Shown: positions 62,311-64,000 of the stretch, in pieces | Layout of the letters: each line of letters opens with the position of its first letter | Position numbering within the stretch: the stretch's first letter is position 1 | Assembly (NCBI GenBank): GCA_964498065.1 | Contig: CAZCFZ010000017.1 | Coordinates: forward strand, 1 to 64,000 | DNA: 64,000 nt | Direction: 5' to 3' | From: FEN-1297 sp964498065 | GTDB lineage: Bacteria > Bacteroidota > Ignavibacteria > Ignavibacteriales > Ignavibacteriaceae | Position numbers and translations under genes: made by a program | The notes under the pieces: generated by a model | Databases searched by the model: none | What the model was told of the DNA's origin: nothing | Seen by the model: only the letters and a program-made list of their open reading frames with translations

Positions 62311-64000
62311 TTATAAAGTAAATCTTATTCCTAACTGCATATACCATCTTGATAATAAATTATCAGCACTCCAGGGGGTATTGTTTGCAGGTTTTGAGAA
62401 GCTATAAACGTTTTTGCCATTAGAAGCATCAACTCCCTTAAGTGTAACAATTGTATAAGTCGGATTTACAAGTGTATAATAGTAACCCCATGAATTATTT
62501 AATAAGTTAAGGATATTTAGAATATCCAAACTGATTTCAAATCTATGATCCATTGCTGGAATAGTTTGTACTATTCTTAGATCTAAAGTGTTGTTCCATG
62601 GTGCTGTAGCAGCATTTCTTACAAACATTTGACCACGATGTGAACTCAGGTAATTGTTGTTTGCAATGAAACTATCCAGTTCTTTATACATTTGAGCATT
62701 TGGAGTATAAAGACCACCAGAAACTGATCCAAGTTCAATATCAGCATCATTCTTAGGTATATAGAATAAATCATTTTGATTAAAACCGTCACCGTTAACA
62801 TCACCATAGACAGTTAAAGAATATGGTCTGCCTGATTGCCCGTTATAAAAGAGTGCTATTGAAGTAGGTGCATCTTTGAAAAATTCATGAGTATAAGCAA
62901 CTGAAAGAGCAATTCTGCTGCGTACTTCATAATCAGAAGTTTCCAAGGGCGGATTATTTGGATTACCAGAAATTGGATTATATGCTAACTGGGAGTTTGC
63001 CTGTGATGATGAAACACTGTTCACATCTAATGCTCTTCCATATGTATAACTTGCATTTACGCTAAGACCTCTTGCAACATTTCTTTGAATCTGGGCTACA
63101 AGGTTATACTGATAACCAGAGGTCGTATTTTTTAAATATAGCGTATTATAAAAGTTACCATTACCATTGAATGTTCCGCCGAATATAGGTCTGTTAGCTT
63201 CAGACGCATTTACGCCAACTTGAGATTTTAAATTTAACAATTGGTAAGTCATATCATTTAATGTTTTACCATATAAGACTTCTAATGTTCCGATAAAGTT
63301 ATATGGTAATACACGGTCAACAGCTGCATCAAATCTTAAAAGTTGAGGCATTTTAAGATTTGGATCAACCATATCTATTTCTGATTTTAAATTCGTAGGT
63401 AAACCAAGCTGTGCTGCAGTCGGCTGATTATTAGGATTCACCCATGCAGGTTGAAATTGAGCAGTTGGAGAACCGGAAACTTCAGCATAATAAGTTCCGT
63501 TGTTACCGTAATTATTTGACATCCATACATAAGGTACTCGACCTGTGAAAACTCCAATTCCGCCTCTAATTTGAGTAATATGATCACCGTTTACATCGTA
63601 GTTAATTCCTAATCGAGGTGAAAATAAAATATTTCCTTTTGGTTTATTTGATGTAGAATAACCCGGGAAATATTTACTTACTGAATCATTATTTGGAATT
63701 GCTGTCGGGAATGTAGGAACATCCATTCTAATTCCTAAGGTAATTTTCAAGTTTTGAATACCCGACCATTCGTCCTGTGCATAAAGGCCATATTGGTTAG
63801 CATGAAATGAAGCAGCCTGCAAAGGATCACTTGTTCGTGAAGACACTCTTTGGTAATAAGAAATTGTACCTGCTTGTAAAGCCGAAAGACCGGCGAATGT
63901 GTAATATCCGTAGAATGAACGCATGAACAAGTTCTTGAATGCAAAGAATTCATTGTGAGTACCGAAAGTAAATAAGTGATTCCCGGTTGAATAAGTAAAG
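62311..64000 (-). CDS. TonB-dependent receptor (Oar-like), C-terminal part
   Basis: Open from the stop at 62311 to the window edge (at least 562 residues); the N-terminal plug and signal lie outside. The visible part is an outer-membrane beta-barrel: TGNHLFTFGTHNEFFAFKN at the edge, GLYAQDEWSG, LSPRLGINYDVNGD, IRGGIGVFTGRVP, YNLVAQIQRNVARGLSVNASYTY and a final WYMQLGIRFTL with C-terminal hydrophobic residue. Matches Oar/OmpA-type receptors with carboxypeptidase-like plugs. Imports or displays an unknown large substrate using TonB. Confidence 0.92.
   Translation of the reverse strand, partial: FTYSTGNHLFTFGTHNEFFAFKNLFMRSFYGYYTFAGLSALQAGTISYYQRVSSRTSDPLQAASFHANQYGLYAQDEWSGIQNLKITLGIRMDVPTFPTAIPNNDSVSKYFPGYSTSNKPKGNILFSPRLGINYDVNGDHITQIRGGIGVFTGRVPYVWMSNNYGNNGTYYAEVSGSPTAQFQPAWVNPNNQPTAAQLGLPTNLKSEIDMVDPNLKMPQLLRFDAAVDRVLPYNFIGTLEVLYGKTLNDMTYQLLNLKSQVGVNASEANRPIFGGTFNGNGNFYNTLYLKNTTSGYQYNLVAQIQRNVARGLSVNASYTYGRALDVNSVSSSQANSQLAYNPISGNPNNPPLETSDYEVRSRIALSVAYTHEFFKDAPTSIALFYNGQSGRPYSLTVYGDVNGDGFNQNDLFYIPKNDADIELGSVSGGLYTPNAQMYKELDSFIANNNYLSSHRGQMFVRNAATAPWNNTLDLRIVQTIPAMDHRFEISLDILNILNLLNNSWGYYYTLVNPTYTIVTLKGVDASNGKNVYSFSKPANNTPWSADNLLSRWYMQLGIRFTL

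Overview
The window is AT-rich and densely coded, with about 59 genes. It most resembles a free-living member of the Ignavibacteria (Chlorobi/Bacteroidetes side of the FCB group). The evidence is a type IX secretion sorting domain of the NYPNPFNPST type, an Oar-like TonB-dependent receptor, a DUF2851 gene, a bacillithiol gene (bshB1), and Bacteroidetes-style promoters (TTTG/ATTG, 20 bases, TATATTTG) in front of asnS and pyrG. A run of exactly 100 N at 52300-52399 shows the source is a scaffolded draft or metagenome assembly. I see no rRNA, tRNA, CRISPR array, phage or transposase gene.

Layout. 1-4.2 kb: a secreted seven-repeat propeller protein, then an amidohydrolase/FAH-fold hydrolase pair. 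4.2-7.8 kb: two 134-bp inverted-repeat elements in opposite orientation bracket bshB1, a two-domain FKBP lipoprotein and an overlapping LMW-PTP/fructosamine-kinase pair. 7.8-11.5 kb: a GHL10 glycosidase-like protein, a ferredoxin, YjbQ and an MBL-fold hydrolase, with more intergenic repeats. 11.5-14.4 kb: feoA-feoB-fur iron uptake and regulation. 14.6-20.3 kb: a PAS/GAF histidine kinase, a DJ-1/PfpI protein, a lone 77-aa protein, a TetR/SHOCT pair, an M15 peptidase and a small membrane protein. 20.3-23.4 kb: glnB, an outer-membrane porin and amt (ammonium uptake). 23.8-32.7 kb: asnS followed by the membrane arm of complex I (nuoJKLM, an NhaD/CitM-type antiporter, an unknown soluble protein, nuoN).

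32.8-40.1 kb: bifunctional NAD(P)HX repair enzyme, a TonB protein, YdcF-like, nusB, a UMF1-type MFS transporter and a Sel1-repeat protein. 40.9-46.3 kb: pyrG, a TPR protein, purN, purH. 46.3-51.7 kb: the rod-shape/elongasome operon mreB-mreC-mreD-mrdA-rodA. 51.7-54.2 kb: pyrF broken by the assembly gap, a small unknown protein and DUF2851. 54.2-56.6 kb: etfB-etfA with a DUF151/UVR protein. 56.9-62.2 kb: clpS, typA, pepD, a SET-domain protein and a serine hydrolase. The window ends inside a TonB-dependent receptor.

Most of this is housekeeping. The best candidates for new biology are the antiporter plus unknown gene inside the complex I cluster, the 134-bp mobile-element-like repeats with 8-bp target duplications, a short palindromic insertion inside the T9SS sorting domain, and a few uncharacterised small proteins. 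I did not find a clearly new multi-gene system.
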